This document shows, in pieces, positions 26,419 through 36,441 of a DNA stretch of 64,000 bases. Under the pieces are notes generated by a model. That model worked only from the letters and a program-made list of their open reading frames with translations. It did no database searches and was not told where the DNA came from. A program made the translations under genes and the position numbers. Location: contig NZ_CP139559.1 in the NCBI RefSeq assembly GCF_034263275.1, positions 1 to 64,000 on the forward strand. The letters are read 5' to 3'. The DNA is from Mucilaginibacter sp. cycad4. Its GTDB lineage: Bacteria > Bacteroidota > Bacteroidia > Sphingobacteriales > Sphingobacteriaceae. Positions within the stretch are counted from its first letter, which is position 1; each line of letters opens with the position of its first letter.

Positions 26419-27741
26419 GTGACCGAAGAAGGCGATAGTAAACCTCAAAAAGTAGACTCCTTTGCAGCATTGCGTTATAAAGATTTCAGATCTTACATAG
26501 GCATGCGTTTTTGTTTCACCTTTGCATATTCCATGCAGGCCGTAGTTCTCGGCTTTTACATTTACAGCATCACTCACAGCAAAATAGCGCTTGGGTACAT
26601 TGGCTTGTGCGAGGCTATCCCGGCAATAGGAATAGCGCTTTATGGTGGGTATATTGCAGATAAGTCGGAAAAGCGAAAAATGCTTTTGCTTATTTTTAGC
26701 GGTGTATTGCTTACCTCATTAGTGATGTTCACCGTTACGCTGAAAAGTATGAGCGGCATTATACACACGGGTTGGATAGTGCCCATTATGTATACTATGA
26801 TATTTTGTAATGGTATAGCACGTGCTTTTTACGGCCCCGCTACTTTTACTATTTATGCTAATAGTATCCCTAAAGAGTTATATCCCAATGGCAGCACCTG
26901 GAGCAGCAGCAGCTGGCAGGTGGCATCTATTTTGGGTCCGGCGGCCGGTGGTTTGCTTTATGGTTATGCCGATAAGGTGATCCCGGGTTTAACGGGCATT
27001 ACCGCTGTTTTTGGCTGTATCCTGTTTCTGTTGGTGGTATCATTGATGTTGGTTTTCATGCTCAGAAAATATCCTGCCCAATACGTCCCTAAAGAAAGTA
27101 TCTGGAAAAGCCTTTCAGAAGGGATTCACTTTGTGTTTAGTAATAAGATGATGATTGGCGCCATGAGCCTTGATCTGTTTTCGGTGTTTTTTGGAGGCGC
27201 AGTCGCTTTGCTGCCGGTTTTTGCCAATGAGATATTGAAAGTAGGCGCCGAAGGCTTGGGTGTTATGCGGGCGATGTCGTCATTGGGGGCGGTATTAACT
27301 ATGTTGGTGATGACCCGTTTTTCGCCAATGGGAAAACCCTGGCGTAACCTGCTTATTGCGGTAACCGGTTTTGGTTTGTCAATCATATGCTTCGGCCTGT
27401 CGACTAATTTTTATCTCTCGCTGCTATTTATATTTACCGAAGGGGCTTTTGACAGTATCAGTGTGATCATCCGCGGTACACTGATGCAGCTTTTAACGCC
27501 CGATCATATGCGCGGCAGGGTATCGGCGGTTAACCAAATGTTTATCGGTTCATCAAATGAGATTGGTGCTTTTGAATCGGGCACGGCAGCACAACTGCTG
27601 GGCACTGTTCCATCGGTGTTATTTGGCGGTAGCATGACTATGATTATTGTAGGTATTACATACTTGAAAACTAAAAAGCTGATCCCACTATCGCTGCAGC
27701 AGATTCACGCTCCAGGTGAAGAAGGGATAAAGGAAGCGTAG
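26419..27741 (+). CDS. MFS transporter
   Basis: A 440-residue major facilitator protein with about twelve hydrophobic helices and the family loop between helices 2 and 3 (GGYIADKSEKRKMLL). The overall pattern resembles the enterobactin-exporter/MFS_3-like group of efflux proteins. The start is GTG at 26419, preceded by a -7 box TACCTTTG at 26386-26393; no better ATG is present. Single gene. Substrate unknown. Confidence 0.9.
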   Translation: MTEEGDSKPQKVDSFAALRYKDFRSYIGMRFCFTFAYSMQAVVLGFYIYSITHSKIALGYIGLCEAIPAIGIALYGGYIADKSEKRKMLLLIFSGVLLTSLVMFTVTLKSMSGIIHTGWIVPIMYTMIFCNGIARAFYGPATFTIYANSIPKELYPNGSTWSSSSWQVASILGPAAGGLLYGYADKVIPGLTGITAVFGCILFLLVVSLMLVFMLRKYPAQYVPKESIWKSLSEGIHFVFSNKMMIGAMSLDLFSVFFGGAVALLPVFANEILKVGAEGLGVMRAMSSLGAVLTMLVMTRFSPMGKPWRNLLIAVTGFGLSIICFGLSTNFYLSLLFIFTEGAFDSISVIIRGTLMQLLTPDHMRGRVSAVNQMFIGSSNEIGAFESGTAAQLLGTVPSVLFGGSMTMIIVGITYLKTKKLIPLSLQQIHAPGEEGIKEA

Positions 27742-27750
27742 ATCCCTAAC

Positions 27751-27850
27751 CGTCATGCTGAACTTGTTTCAGCATCCCATAAGCAAGGTCGGCGATTTGC
27801 TTAGCAAGGCGGTTTAACACGTGGGGTGCTGAAACAAGTTCAGCATGACG
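27751..27850. repeat. GTCATGCTGAAC palindromic element
   Basis: Two 29-base arms (27751-27779 and 27822-27850) that are reverse complements with one mismatch, starting CGTCATGCTGAACTTG. The loop is 42 bases. This sequence type is a widespread mobile palindrome in Bacteroidota; no coding capacity. Confidence 0.88.
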
Positions 27851-28020
27851 ATATAGTGTTTTAATCTTCTTTATTTCCATGAAGTTTTTATGTAGATAAT
27901 ATTATTTTTAACTTATCTGCTTGTTTTGCTGCACTATAAATTCACATCTTTACACTGCCGGAAAACGGCACAATCAAACCAATAAATAAATCACTTAAAA
28001 CAAATTCACCCTTACAAACA

Positions 28021-28830
28021 ATGAAAAAGGTAATATTAGTAACAGGAGCATCTTCTGGTATTGGCCTGGCTTGTGCCAATGCGCTGCAGGCAGCAGGCCA
28101 TACGGTTTACGGCTCATCGCGTAATCTCGACCGCATGAAATCCGTATCGTTTAAACCTGTTCAACTTGATGTTACCGACGATGCTTCGGTGAAGGCAGCT
28201 ATCGATACCATTATTAAGGCAGAAGGCAAAATTGATGTATTGGTGAATAATGCCGGTAATGGGGTAACTGGTCCGGCGTATGCTATGCCAGTTGAAAGCG
28301 CAAAGCAACAGTTTGAGGTTAATTTTTTTGGTGTGATCCGTGTTAGCTCGGCAGTACTGCCTGGTATGATCGAAAAAGGCCAGGGCCTTATCGTAAACAT
28401 CAGCTCATTGGCTGGCTTATTCGGGTTGCCATATCAAGGTATGTACAGCGCTTCAAAATATGCTATCGAAGGTTATTCACAAAGCTTAAGGATGGAACTG
28501 CGCAACACCGGTGTTAAGGTAACCCTGCTTAACCCAGGCGACTTTAAATCAGATTTTAGCCAAAACCGCGCAAAAGTCAAATTCCCAATCAAGAACGATA
28601 AACTGGAAACTGAATATAATGCAGCAGTTTCCGCTATGGAAAAGGATGAAAGCATCGCCCCAAGTCCTGAATCGTTAGCTAAGAAGTTGGTTTCGATAGT
28701 GGCTACATCAAGCCCTAAACATCGTTACCTGGTAGGGCAGGTTGGCCAAACCATTGTACCTACGCTGAAAGCGATTTTGCCGGGTGGTTTGTTCGAGAAA
28801 TTGATGAATGACCATTATGGGATAAAGTAA
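28021..28830 (+). CDS. Short-chain dehydrogenase/reductase
   Basis: A 269-residue classical SDR. Cofactor motif TGASSGIG at 8-15, NNAG after strand four, and the catalytic YSASK with Tyr142 and Lys146. The serine is in IVNISSLAG. It probably reduces or oxidises a carbonyl or alcohol group; the substrate cannot be assigned. Single gene, ending at a bidirectional terminator shared with the convergent SMI1-like gene. Confidence 0.92.
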   Translation: MKKVILVTGASSGIGLACANALQAAGHTVYGSSRNLDRMKSVSFKPVQLDVTDDASVKAAIDTIIKAEGKIDVLVNNAGNGVTGPAYAMPVESAKQQFEVNFFGVIRVSSAVLPGMIEKGQGLIVNISSLAGLFGLPYQGMYSASKYAIEGYSQSLRMELRNTGVKVTLLNPGDFKSDFSQNRAKVKFPIKNDKLETEYNAAVSAMEKDESIAPSPESLAKKLVSIVATSSPKHRYLVGQVGQTIVPTLKAILPGGLFEKLMNDHYGIK

Positions 28831-28850
28831 GCTTTGGTATCATGCGTAAA

Positions 28851-28884
28851 CAATAAAGTCACCCTGTTTTAAGTGGCTTTATTG
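28851..28884. terminator. Bidirectional terminator
   Basis: Stem CAATAAAGTCAC / GTGGCTTTATTG (one G-T pair) between convergent genes. Confidence 0.8.
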
Positions 28885-28893
28885 TTTAAATAT

Positions 28894-29310
28894 TTATTCA
28901 AACCATTCTCTGCCATTATCCAATCTGATAAGCATATCTGAAAAAGATGTGCCTATCTCTATAAAATATTCTTCTTCCAGACTCACTAAGTCGGAAAGAA
29001 TTATGCGATGATTCCCGTTGCTTAAAAACTCAATACCTATTAATTCACCGCCGCCATTGCTACCTATGCCAAAAACATTAGGGAGATATTCAGCAATGCC
29101 ATATCCCTCGTTTGCTTCTAAAAGTTCATCGGCCTTCCAAAATTGTACATACTCGCCGCCTATAGAACCTTCAAACGGTTCGTAGTTTTCCAGGTAAAAT
29201 TTATAATCGTCGGGCAATTGAAAGGGGATAGCGTCTATAATACCCTGTTCTAAAGGCTGAGACATTCGTTCAAATCCGTATTTGTTTAATAGCCGCTCAA
29301 GTTGTTCCAT
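28894..29310 (-). CDS. SMI1/KNR4 family protein
   Basis: A 138-residue SMI1/KNR4 (SUKH) domain: LPDDYKFYLENYEPFEG near the start and YLPNVFGIGSNGGGELIGIEF, the family core. In bacteria such proteins are often immunity proteins against polymorphic toxins, sometimes carried without the toxin. No toxin gene is near. A membrane protein gene ends five bases upstream of its start and is probably co-transcribed. Confidence 0.85.
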   Translation of the reverse strand: MEQLERLLNKYGFERMSQPLEQGIIDAIPFQLPDDYKFYLENYEPFEGSIGGEYVQFWKADELLEANEGYGIAEYLPNVFGIGSNGGGELIGIEFLSNGNHRIILSDLVSLEEEYFIEIGTSFSDMLIRLDNGREWFE

Positions 29311-29315
29311 TTTTA

Positions 29316-29912
29316 TTATTTAGATAAAGTTTTGTACTCAATAATATCAAAGCCAAAGAACCCTTTGCGTAGAGTTAAATCAATGGCTTTGAACCCATCT
29401 GTTGATGTACCGCAGGGAAGTACGATTTGTTTTTCAAAATTATCATGTTTGACAATAACATACGGTTCGCCGCACCCTGAACGGCCTTTTGCTAATGTGC
29501 CTTTATTGGTTATTGTTAATGAAATTGAAGAGCGATTGGGAGCAGTGTAATAGAAATTAAGCGCCATAAATAAATAGAGGAAGATACCTCCCCATGTTAG
29601 TATATTGAATACGAGCTGTTGAAACAGGGAATTAATTTTTAAGTATTTGGGTAATATTTTAAAAAGGAAGGGTGTTATTGTAAGTCCTGAAAATATCCAG
29701 ATAGAAAATGGGATAAAGAAAGGGATAAAGGTTAACCTGTATAAGTCTATCTCGAAACAGGTAAGGATTAATCCGGTGAAAAAGGCCGTTGTAAAAAAAA
29801 TGTTTTCGACTGTTATGCCGAGCGCTTTTAAAATTGATTTGGTCTTCGCCAAAGCTTGGATAATTGGGTTTAACAAAAAATTGCTGCAAGTTGTTAATAT
29901 AACCAGCAGCAA
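29316..29912 (-). CDS. Unknown three-helix membrane protein
   Basis: A protein of up to 198 residues with three hydrophobic helices in the first 125 residues (around IFFTTAFFTGLILTCF, FIPFFIPFSIWIFSG, ILTWGGIFLYLFMAL) and a soluble C-terminal domain of about 65 residues with two Cys (GRSGCGEPYV and IVLPCGT). No ATG exists in frame; the start is TTG at 29912 or another TTG a few codons later, so the N-terminus is uncertain. It precedes the SMI1/KNR4 gene by five bases. I do not recognise a family. Confidence 0.65.
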   Translation of the reverse strand: MLLVILTTCSNFLLNPIIQALAKTKSILKALGITVENIFFTTAFFTGLILTCFEIDLYRLTFIPFFIPFSIWIFSGLTITPFLFKILPKYLKINSLFQQLVFNILTWGGIFLYLFMALNFYYTAPNRSSISLTITNKGTLAKGRSGCGEPYVIVKHDNFEKQIVLPCGTSTDGFKAIDLTLRKGFFGFDIIEYKTLSK

Positions 29913-29983
29913 TGATAAAGCTGAAAGCTTTAATTATATGTTACCACGGGTTACGCTATTGCTAAACCCGCGGTAGCTTGGGA

Positions 29984-31666
29984 TTACGCCGTCAGTTTCT
30001 TATACTTAATCCTTTTCGGAGCAACATCACCCAAACGTTTTTTTCTGTTCTCTTCGTAATCAGAATAGTTTCCTTCAAAGAAGTACACCTGTGAGTTGCC
30101 TTCAAATGCCAGGATGTGGGTACAGATTCGGTCGAGGAACCAGCGGTCGTGACTGATCACAACTGCACAGCCGCCAAAGTTTTCCAGTGCTTCTTCCAGT
30201 GCACGCAATGTATTTACGTCGATGTCGTTGGTAGGCTCATCCAGCAGCAATACGTTCGACCCTTTTTTGAGAGTAATAGATAAGTGCACACGGTTACGTT
30301 CACCACCGGATAGCACGCCTACTTTTTTCTGCTGATCGGCACCGTTAAAGTTAAACTTGGATACATATGCCCTTGAATTGAGCGGACGGTTACCTATCAT
30401 GATAGTTTCCAGGCCGCCGGTTACGTTTTCCCAAACAGATTTGTTAGGGTCAAGGTCGTCATGCATCTGGTCAACATAACCTAAAGCTACTGTTTCGCCA
30501 ACACGGAAAGTTCCTGCATCTGGTTGGTCCTGCCCGGTGATTAAACGGAATAATGTGGTTTTACCCGCGCCGTTAGGGCCAATGATACCGACAATACCGG
30601 CCGGAGGTAAAGAGAAGCTCAGGTTATCAAACAATAATTTATCGCCGTATGATTTGCTTACACCATTTGCTTCAATTACCACGTTACCTAAACGCGGGCC
30701 CGGCGGGATAAATAGTTCCAGTTTTTCTTCGCGTTCCTTGGTTTCTTCAGATGCCAGTTTTTCGTAATTGCCTAAGCGGGCTTTCGATTTGGCGTGGCGG
30801 CCTTTAGGGCCCATGCGTACCCACTCCAGCTCACGCTCCAATGTTTTCTGGCGTTTGCTCTCGCTCTTTTCTTCCTGGGCCAAACGTTTGGCTTTCTGAT
30901 CCAGCCATGAGGAATAATTTCCTTTCCATGGGATACCTTCTCCACGGTCGAGCTCCAGGATCCAGCCGGCAACATTGTCCAGGAAATACCTGTCGTGCGT
31001 TACTGCGATAACTGTTCCTTTATATTGTTGTAAATGTTGCTCCAGCCAATCAATAGATTCAGCATCTAAGTGGTTGGTAGGCTCATCAAGTAATAAAACA
31101 TCCGGTTCTTTTAATAAAAGGCGGCATAAAGCTACACGACGGCGCTCACCTCCTGATAGTACTGAAATTTTGGTGTCGGGCTCAGGGCAGCGGAGGGCAT
31201 CCATGGCCCGTTCCAGTTTGCTATCCAGCTCCCAGGCATTTACAGCATCAATTTTATCCTGTAATTCGCCCTGGCGGTTCATGAGTTTTTCCATGGCATC
31301 GGCATCCTCGTAATACTCAGGAAGGCCGAATTTTTCGTTGATATCTTCGTACTCCTTTAATAAGGCGGTTGTTTCAGCAACACCCTCCTCAACTATTTCA
31401 CGCACGGTTTTTTCGGGGTCAAGTTCAGGTTCCTGGCTCAGGTAGCCGACGGTATAGCCCGGCGAAAACACAACTTCACCTATATTGGTTTTATCAATGC
31501 CTGCAATAATTTTAAGTAATGACGATTTACCGGAACCATTTAAGCCGATAACGCCAATTTTAGCGCCGTAAAAAAACGACAGGTATATGTTTTTTAATAC
31601 TGTTTTTTGCGGGGGATAAACTTTGCTAACCCCGGCCATTGAAAAAATTATCTTTTCGTCTGCCAT
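29984..31666 (-). CDS. ettA: Energy-dependent translational throttle protein EttA (ABC-F)
   Basis: ABC-F protein that binds the ribosomal E site and tunes early elongation with the ATP/ADP ratio. The 560-residue protein carries two ATPase domains: Walker A GLNGSGKS at 41-48 and GPNGAGKT in the second half, signatures LSGGERRRVAL and LSGGERNRVHL, and Walker B LLLDEPTNHLD and LLLDEPTNDID. The linker includes EWVRMGPKGRHAKSKARL, typical of EttA. Single gene on the minus strand. Confidence 0.95.
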   Translation of the reverse strand: MADEKIIFSMAGVSKVYPPQKTVLKNIYLSFFYGAKIGVIGLNGSGKSSLLKIIAGIDKTNIGEVVFSPGYTVGYLSQEPELDPEKTVREIVEEGVAETTALLKEYEDINEKFGLPEYYEDADAMEKLMNRQGELQDKIDAVNAWELDSKLERAMDALRCPEPDTKISVLSGGERRRVALCRLLLKEPDVLLLDEPTNHLDAESIDWLEQHLQQYKGTVIAVTHDRYFLDNVAGWILELDRGEGIPWKGNYSSWLDQKAKRLAQEEKSESKRQKTLERELEWVRMGPKGRHAKSKARLGNYEKLASEETKEREEKLELFIPPGPRLGNVVIEANGVSKSYGDKLLFDNLSFSLPPAGIVGIIGPNGAGKTTLFRLITGQDQPDAGTFRVGETVALGYVDQMHDDLDPNKSVWENVTGGLETIMIGNRPLNSRAYVSKFNFNGADQQKKVGVLSGGERNRVHLSITLKKGSNVLLLDEPTNDIDVNTLRALEEALENFGGCAVVISHDRWFLDRICTHILAFEGNSQVYFFEGNYSDYEENRKKRLGDVAPKRIKYKKLTA

Positions 31667-32192
31667 TATAATTGGATCAATAAATAGAAATTCAAATATG
31701 GCTAAAATAGATGAAACGGAGGTTGTAGATTAATGATTAGGGGATAGTAATTTTAAGTAGATTTTTGAGTTATAATGTTAATTTAAATTTAATTGAATCT
31801 TAAGCGAAGGGCACAACCATCACCACGGGTTTCCCGTATATAAGTTATATGACGATATCTGTAGGCTAATGCCTAATTGTCATGTCTATGACGAAATGCC
31901 TTAAAAGGTGGAAATGTTATAAAATATTAAAAAATTGTTTAAACTTTTTTAAGATATTTATATCAAACAGGTAAGTTTCGTTCGTATATTGTAAAAAAAA
32001 ATGCTTGTTAACTGGCTTTTCGGATAAAAACTGTTGATTGATGCCAAACTTTGATACATTGCGTATCATTACAATGTCTGTTTCTGCAAAGCTTTAAATG
32101 TTGGCAATATTGTTGATAAAAGTAAAACAGGCGTCGTAGTTTGTAAAAACATAATTTATACATTAGGGCGTTCAATAATAAGAAAGGTATAT
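31667..32192. other. Non-coding region upstream of clpC
   Basis: A 526-base AT-rich divergent gap between ettA and clpC. I see no gene, no CtsR- or HrcA-like operator and no clear repeat; a promoter must be present but I could not fix a confident -33/-7 pair. Confidence 0.5.
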
Positions 32193-34727
32193 ATGGAAGC
32201 TAAATTTTCGCCGAGGGTAAAGGATGTTATTCAATATAGCAGGGAAGAGGCATTACGTCTTGGGCATGACTATATTGGTACAGAACATCTTTTGCTTGGG
32301 CTTATCCGCGATGGGGATGGTGTAGCAATTAAATTGCTGAAGGGATTGAACGTTGATACCGCAAAACTTCGCCGCGCCGTTGAGGATGCAGTAAAGGGAA
32401 CTATTGGAACAAACGTACATATCGGCAGCATCCCGTTAACAAAACAGGCCGAGAAGGTATTGAAGATAACTTATCTGGAAGCCAAAATATTTAAAAGCGA
32501 TGTGATTGGAACAGAGCACCTGCTACTGTCTATCCTTCGCGATGAGGACAACATTGCCTCACAGATACTGGTACAGTTCAACGTGAACTACGAAGTGTTT
32601 AAAGGTGAAGTTGAATCGCATAAAAACGATGTTACTGACGAAATGCCGGGTTCACCGACAGGTGGTGACGATGACTTTAAAGAAGAAGAGTCATTTAGCC
32701 AGCCGAAGAAAGTATCCGACATTAAATCAAAAACACCGGTGCTTGATAACTTTGGCCGCGATTTAACCCGCGCCGCCGAAGATGGCAAGCTTGACCCGAT
32801 TGTTGGTCGTGAAAAAGAGATCGAAAGGGTATCACAAATTCTATCGCGCCGTAAAAAGAACAACCCTATATTAATAGGTGAGCCGGGTGTAGGTAAATCG
32901 GCCATTGCCGAAGGCCTTGCATTACGCATTGTTCAGCGCAAAGTATCACGTGTATTGTTCAATAAGCGTGTAGTTACACTTGATTTAGCCTCATTGGTAG
33001 CAGGTACTAAATACCGCGGCCAGTTTGAAGAGCGTATGAAAGCGGTAATGAACGAACTGGAAAAATCACCTGATGTAATTTTATTTATTGACGAGATCCA
33101 TACTATAGTAGGCGCCGGTGGTGCTTCAGGTTCGCTTGATGCATCGAACATGTTTAAACCGGCTTTGGCGAGGGGAGAGATACAATGCATTGGCGCAACC
33201 ACTTTAGATGAATACCGCCAGTACATTGAAAAGGATGGTGCTTTGGACCGTCGTTTCCAAAAGGTAATGGTTGAGCCGGCTACGCCGACTGAAACTATTG
33301 AGATCCTGAACCGCATTAAGGATAAATATGAGGAGCACCATGGTGTTACTTATACTCCTGAAGCTATCAACGCCTGCGTTAACTTAACCACCCGCTACAT
33401 TACCGACAGGTTTTTACCGGACAAGGCTATTGATGCGCTTGACGAGGCAGGTTCACGTGTTCACTTAACCAATATCCACGTGCCTCAAAACATTCTGGAT
33501 ATTGAGCAAAAGATCGAACAGATCAAGATCGAAAAAAACAAAGTTGTTCGCAGCCAGAAATATGAAGAAGCTGCCCAGTTGCGTGATACCGAAAAGAATT
33601 TGTTAGTGGAGCTTGACCAGGCAAAAGCTGTTTGGGAAGCCGAAACAAAATCAAAACGTTACACCGTAACCGAAGATAATGTTGCTGAAGTAGTATCCAT
33701 GATGACCGGCATCCCTGTACAGCGTGTAGGCCAGGCCGACAGCCAAAAGCTGTTGCACATGAGCGAAACCGTTGCCAGCAAGATCATCGGCCAGGAGGAA
33801 GCTATCAAAAAGTTAACCCGTGCTATACAACGTACCCGTGCAGGTTTGAAAGATCCTAAAAAGCCTATTGGTTCATTCATCTTTTTAGGCCCTACAGGCG
33901 TTGGTAAAACCGAGCTTGCCAAAGAGCTTGCCCGCTTTATGTTCGACACTGAGGATGCCCTGATCCAGATTGATATGAGCGAGTACATGGAGAAATTCGC
34001 TGTATCCCGTTTAGTAGGTGCGCCTCCGGGCTACGTAGGTTATGAAGAAGGCGGACAGTTAACTGAAAAAGTACGCCGTAAACCATATGCTGTTGTATTG
34101 CTGGATGAGATCGAAAAAGCTCACCCTGATGTTTTCAATATCCTGTTACAGGTGTTGGACGAAGGACAGCTTACCGATTCATTAGGCCGCAAGGTTGATT
34201 TCAGGAATACCATCATCATCATGACATCAAACATCGGCGCCCGCCAGTTGAAAGACTTTGGACAGGGTGTAGGTTTCAGCACCAATGCTAAAACTTTACA
34301 GGCCGAAAGCCACTCACGCGGTGTTATCGAAAACGCTTTGAAACGTGCTTTTGCACCTGAGTTCCTGAACCGTATTGATGATGTTATCGTGTTTAACTCC
34401 TTAGGTAAAGAAGAGATCTTCAAGATCATCGATATTGAGCTTGCCTACCTGTTTAGCCGTGTAAATGGCTTAGGTTTCAAAATTGAGCTTACGGATGCTG
34501 CTAAAGATTTCATTGCCGATAAAGGTTACGATTCGCAGTTTGGTGCGAGGCCGCTTAAACGCGCCATCCAGAAATACCTGGAAGACCCGATTGCCGAAGA
34601 GATCCTTAAAGGTGAATTAGCCGAAGGTGATGTGATGGTAGTTGATTTTGATACCGAGACCAAAGAGATCAAAATCACCGACAGGAAAGGTGAAAGTAAA
34701 AAACCTGAGCAGGAAGAGCAGAAATAA
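32193..34727 (+). CDS. clpC: ATP-dependent Clp protease ATP-binding subunit ClpC
   Basis: Hsp100 unfoldase that feeds proteins to ClpP. The 844-residue protein has two N-terminal Clp repeats (about 1-150), the first AAA+ module with Walker A GEPGVGKS at 229-236 and Walker B ILFIDEIH near 296-303, a UVR (M-type) insert at about 440-473 that marks it as ClpC rather than ClpA or ClpB, and a second AAA+ module with GPTGVGKT at 566-573. The C-terminus is charged (KKPEQEEQK). mcsA, mcsB and ctsR are not adjacent, so control differs from that in Firmicutes. Confidence 0.97.
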   Translation: MEAKFSPRVKDVIQYSREEALRLGHDYIGTEHLLLGLIRDGDGVAIKLLKGLNVDTAKLRRAVEDAVKGTIGTNVHIGSIPLTKQAEKVLKITYLEAKIFKSDVIGTEHLLLSILRDEDNIASQILVQFNVNYEVFKGEVESHKNDVTDEMPGSPTGGDDDFKEEESFSQPKKVSDIKSKTPVLDNFGRDLTRAAEDGKLDPIVGREKEIERVSQILSRRKKNNPILIGEPGVGKSAIAEGLALRIVQRKVSRVLFNKRVVTLDLASLVAGTKYRGQFEERMKAVMNELEKSPDVILFIDEIHTIVGAGGASGSLDASNMFKPALARGEIQCIGATTLDEYRQYIEKDGALDRRFQKVMVEPATPTETIEILNRIKDKYEEHHGVTYTPEAINACVNLTTRYITDRFLPDKAIDALDEAGSRVHLTNIHVPQNILDIEQKIEQIKIEKNKVVRSQKYEEAAQLRDTEKNLLVELDQAKAVWEAETKSKRYTVTEDNVAEVVSMMTGIPVQRVGQADSQKLLHMSETVASKIIGQEEAIKKLTRAIQRTRAGLKDPKKPIGSFIFLGPTGVGKTELAKELARFMFDTEDALIQIDMSEYMEKFAVSRLVGAPPGYVGYEEGGQLTEKVRRKPYAVVLLDEIEKAHPDVFNILLQVLDEGQLTDSLGRKVDFRNTIIIMTSNIGARQLKDFGQGVGFSTNAKTLQAESHSRGVIENALKRAFAPEFLNRIDDVIVFNSLGKEEIFKIIDIELAYLFSRVNGLGFKIELTDAAKDFIADKGYDSQFGARPLKRAIQKYLEDPIAEEILKGELAEGDVMVVDFDTETKEIKITDRKGESKKPEQEEQK

Positions 34728-34751
34728 TTTTGCAGTACTGTAGATAATATC

Positions 34752-34789
34752 AAATCCCCGTTTCGATTTTCGGAACAGGGATTTTTTGT
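34752..34789 (+). terminator. Terminator of clpC
   Basis: Imperfect stem AAATCCCCGTTTCGA / TCGGAACAGGGATTT followed by TTTTG, 25 bases after the stop. Confidence 0.8.
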
Positions 34790-34792
34790 TTG

Positions 34793-34958
34793 TCTGAACC
34801 ATGATTTATAGGATTTGAGGATTACCTTGATAAAGGAATTTTTTGAATTGATGAATGGGCAGAAGCAAGGCAAGTTCAATAAATTCTTTAATTCTAAAAA
34901 TTCGGGTTCAGACAAGATATCCTGTTAATTCTTAAATCTTGAAAATTCTGATTCAGAC
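34793..34958. repeat. AT-rich TCTGAACC element
   Basis: Begins TCTGAACCATGATTTATAGG and ends CTGATTCAGAC, ending one base before the stop codon of the downstream gene on the minus strand. Same family as copies at 22210, 22448 and 45023. No gene inside. Confidence 0.7.
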
Positions 34959-36068
34959 TTACTTCTTCTCCACCACAGGCTCATAATCTACCGGCAACAT
35001 TTCGGCAACGCGGTTTATACCCCAGTCGCCTTCGTATATGATAGCATGGGGAGTTGTAATAATTCCGTTGTTATCAAAAAAAGCATGAGGTTCTGCGAAG
35101 GAAACAATAGTTGTGGCATTGTTAGGCATATTGAATGCCTGGAATGAATTATTTGACGGGTCCTGCGCTTTTTTAGTATACATCACATACAGGCAGTCGG
35201 TGTAGCCTATGGCAAATAAGCCTTCCTGGTCAGTAAGCTTGAAAAACTCTGCCCTGTCCAATGGCTTGTTGACAAGGCTTTGCAGATATTTATTGTTTGG
35301 CCCGCCTTTGTAGTTGGGGTTAGGCTTTCTGATCAATTGCATAACTACAAAATTTTCGCTGGTGAGGCTGTCTTTGATAGCAGCCCTATAGAAATGCATT
35401 GATGAGCCAAGATAGGCCTGCTGTTGTTGCCTGTTCCATTTACGTTTTTGTTTTTCGGAACCTTTGAGATCTTCAAAGGTGGAAATGCCTTCGTAGTAAA
35501 GTATCTGGATACTGGGGTCGAAATTAAAGTTGGTTAACTTATACCTGATGCGGTAACCTAATGCTTTATTTTCAACCTCCATAAAATCATGCGAAGTAGC
35601 TTTTAAGATCCGGGTAGCATTATCGTAATCAAAGTCAAGCACATCCGAATTTAATATTTTACAATGGGCGGCGTTTTCAGAACTACCTAAAAACTGCTGT
35701 CTGAAAATTGCATAGTACTTTTCACGGTTAGGATCGGGCCTGATCTTTACTTCATTTAACTGAAAAGTTTTTGGGATAATGCTGATCGTGCCCAGGTCGA
35801 TATTTACACTGCCTGCCTGTAGATTATAGGTGTAGGTTTCATAGCCTACTATGGATATAATGAAATCATATTTGCCGGGCTTTACATTGCTCAGGGTAAA
35901 AGTGCCGTCATCGGCAGTTTTGTTGCCCACCTGGGCGTTATTTAAAAATACGCTGGCATTGGGTACGGGTTTGGTATCGGTCATGTTAATTACCTTCCCG
36001 GTAATTTTTACCTGGGCCAAACTACATACTGGTATCAGTAATAATAAAAGCAACAAGGACTTACGCAT
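34959..36068 (-). CDS. Exported carboxypeptidase-regulatory-like domain protein
   Basis: A 369-residue secreted protein. The signal peptide is MRKSLLLLLLLIPVCSLAQ. Residues about 20-110 form a CarboxypepD_reg-like beta sandwich (ITGKVINMTDTKPVPNASVF, GKYDFIISIVGYETY) as in the N-terminus of SusC proteins, but the remaining 250 residues do not form a TonB receptor barrel; they include aromatic-rich stretches such as ALGYRIRYKLTNFNFDP. Similar stand-alone proteins are common in Bacteroidota and unassigned. Probably periplasmic or outer-membrane associated. Confidence 0.82.
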   Translation of the reverse strand: MRKSLLLLLLLIPVCSLAQVKITGKVINMTDTKPVPNASVFLNNAQVGNKTADDGTFTLSNVKPGKYDFIISIVGYETYTYNLQAGSVNIDLGTISIIPKTFQLNEVKIRPDPNREKYYAIFRQQFLGSSENAAHCKILNSDVLDFDYDNATRILKATSHDFMEVENKALGYRIRYKLTNFNFDPSIQILYYEGISTFEDLKGSEKQKRKWNRQQQQAYLGSSMHFYRAAIKDSLTSENFVVMQLIRKPNPNYKGGPNNKYLQSLVNKPLDRAEFFKLTDQEGLFAIGYTDCLYVMYTKKAQDPSNNSFQAFNMPNNATTIVSFAEPHAFFDNNGIITTPHAIIYEGDWGINRVAEMLPVDYEPVVEKK

Positions 36069-36160
36069 AGTTAAAATTAAACTAAAATATTAGTTAATTA
36101 ATATAGCGAAGTAAAAAATTACTGGAAATTGGGATTTGAAATAAAAATAATTAAAAAAAC

Positions 36161-36316
36161 TAACGTCCCATCATGGTCTCTCGTAGTTTAACGTCCCATC
36201 AGGGTCTCTCGGAGAGGACCCTGATATATACGCCATGCAGATTCGTCGTTCTAAATATCCTGGTAGATGTTTTGAACAGCGGCGAGCCTCAGGGTCCTCT
36301 CCGAGAGACCCCGAGG
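36161..36316. repeat. Inverted and direct repeat cluster (GGTCTCTCGG)
   Basis: A 23-base direct repeat TAACGTCCCATCA.GGTCTC (36161-36183 and 36189-36211, one mismatch) leads into a 26-base palindrome at 36199-36224, whose reverse complement recurs with one mismatch at 36289-36314. The two palindromes together form a larger hairpin over about 120 bases. No coding potential in this gap (36069-36441). Confidence 0.85.
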
Positions 36317-36441
36317 GTACATTAATATGGCTGCGTGAAAAATCTTCAGAAAGTATGATCCGAAATAAAATAATTTAAAAAACGTTTAAACCTTTGAACA
36401 AATTTTTGTTCATACAGTTATAATAACTAACGCAATACTTT

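Noticed and set aside
28894..29912. Polymorphic toxin locus
   Set aside because: A SUKH-type protein is present but no toxin, Rhs or secretion gene is near, so only an orphan immunity-like protein can be supported.
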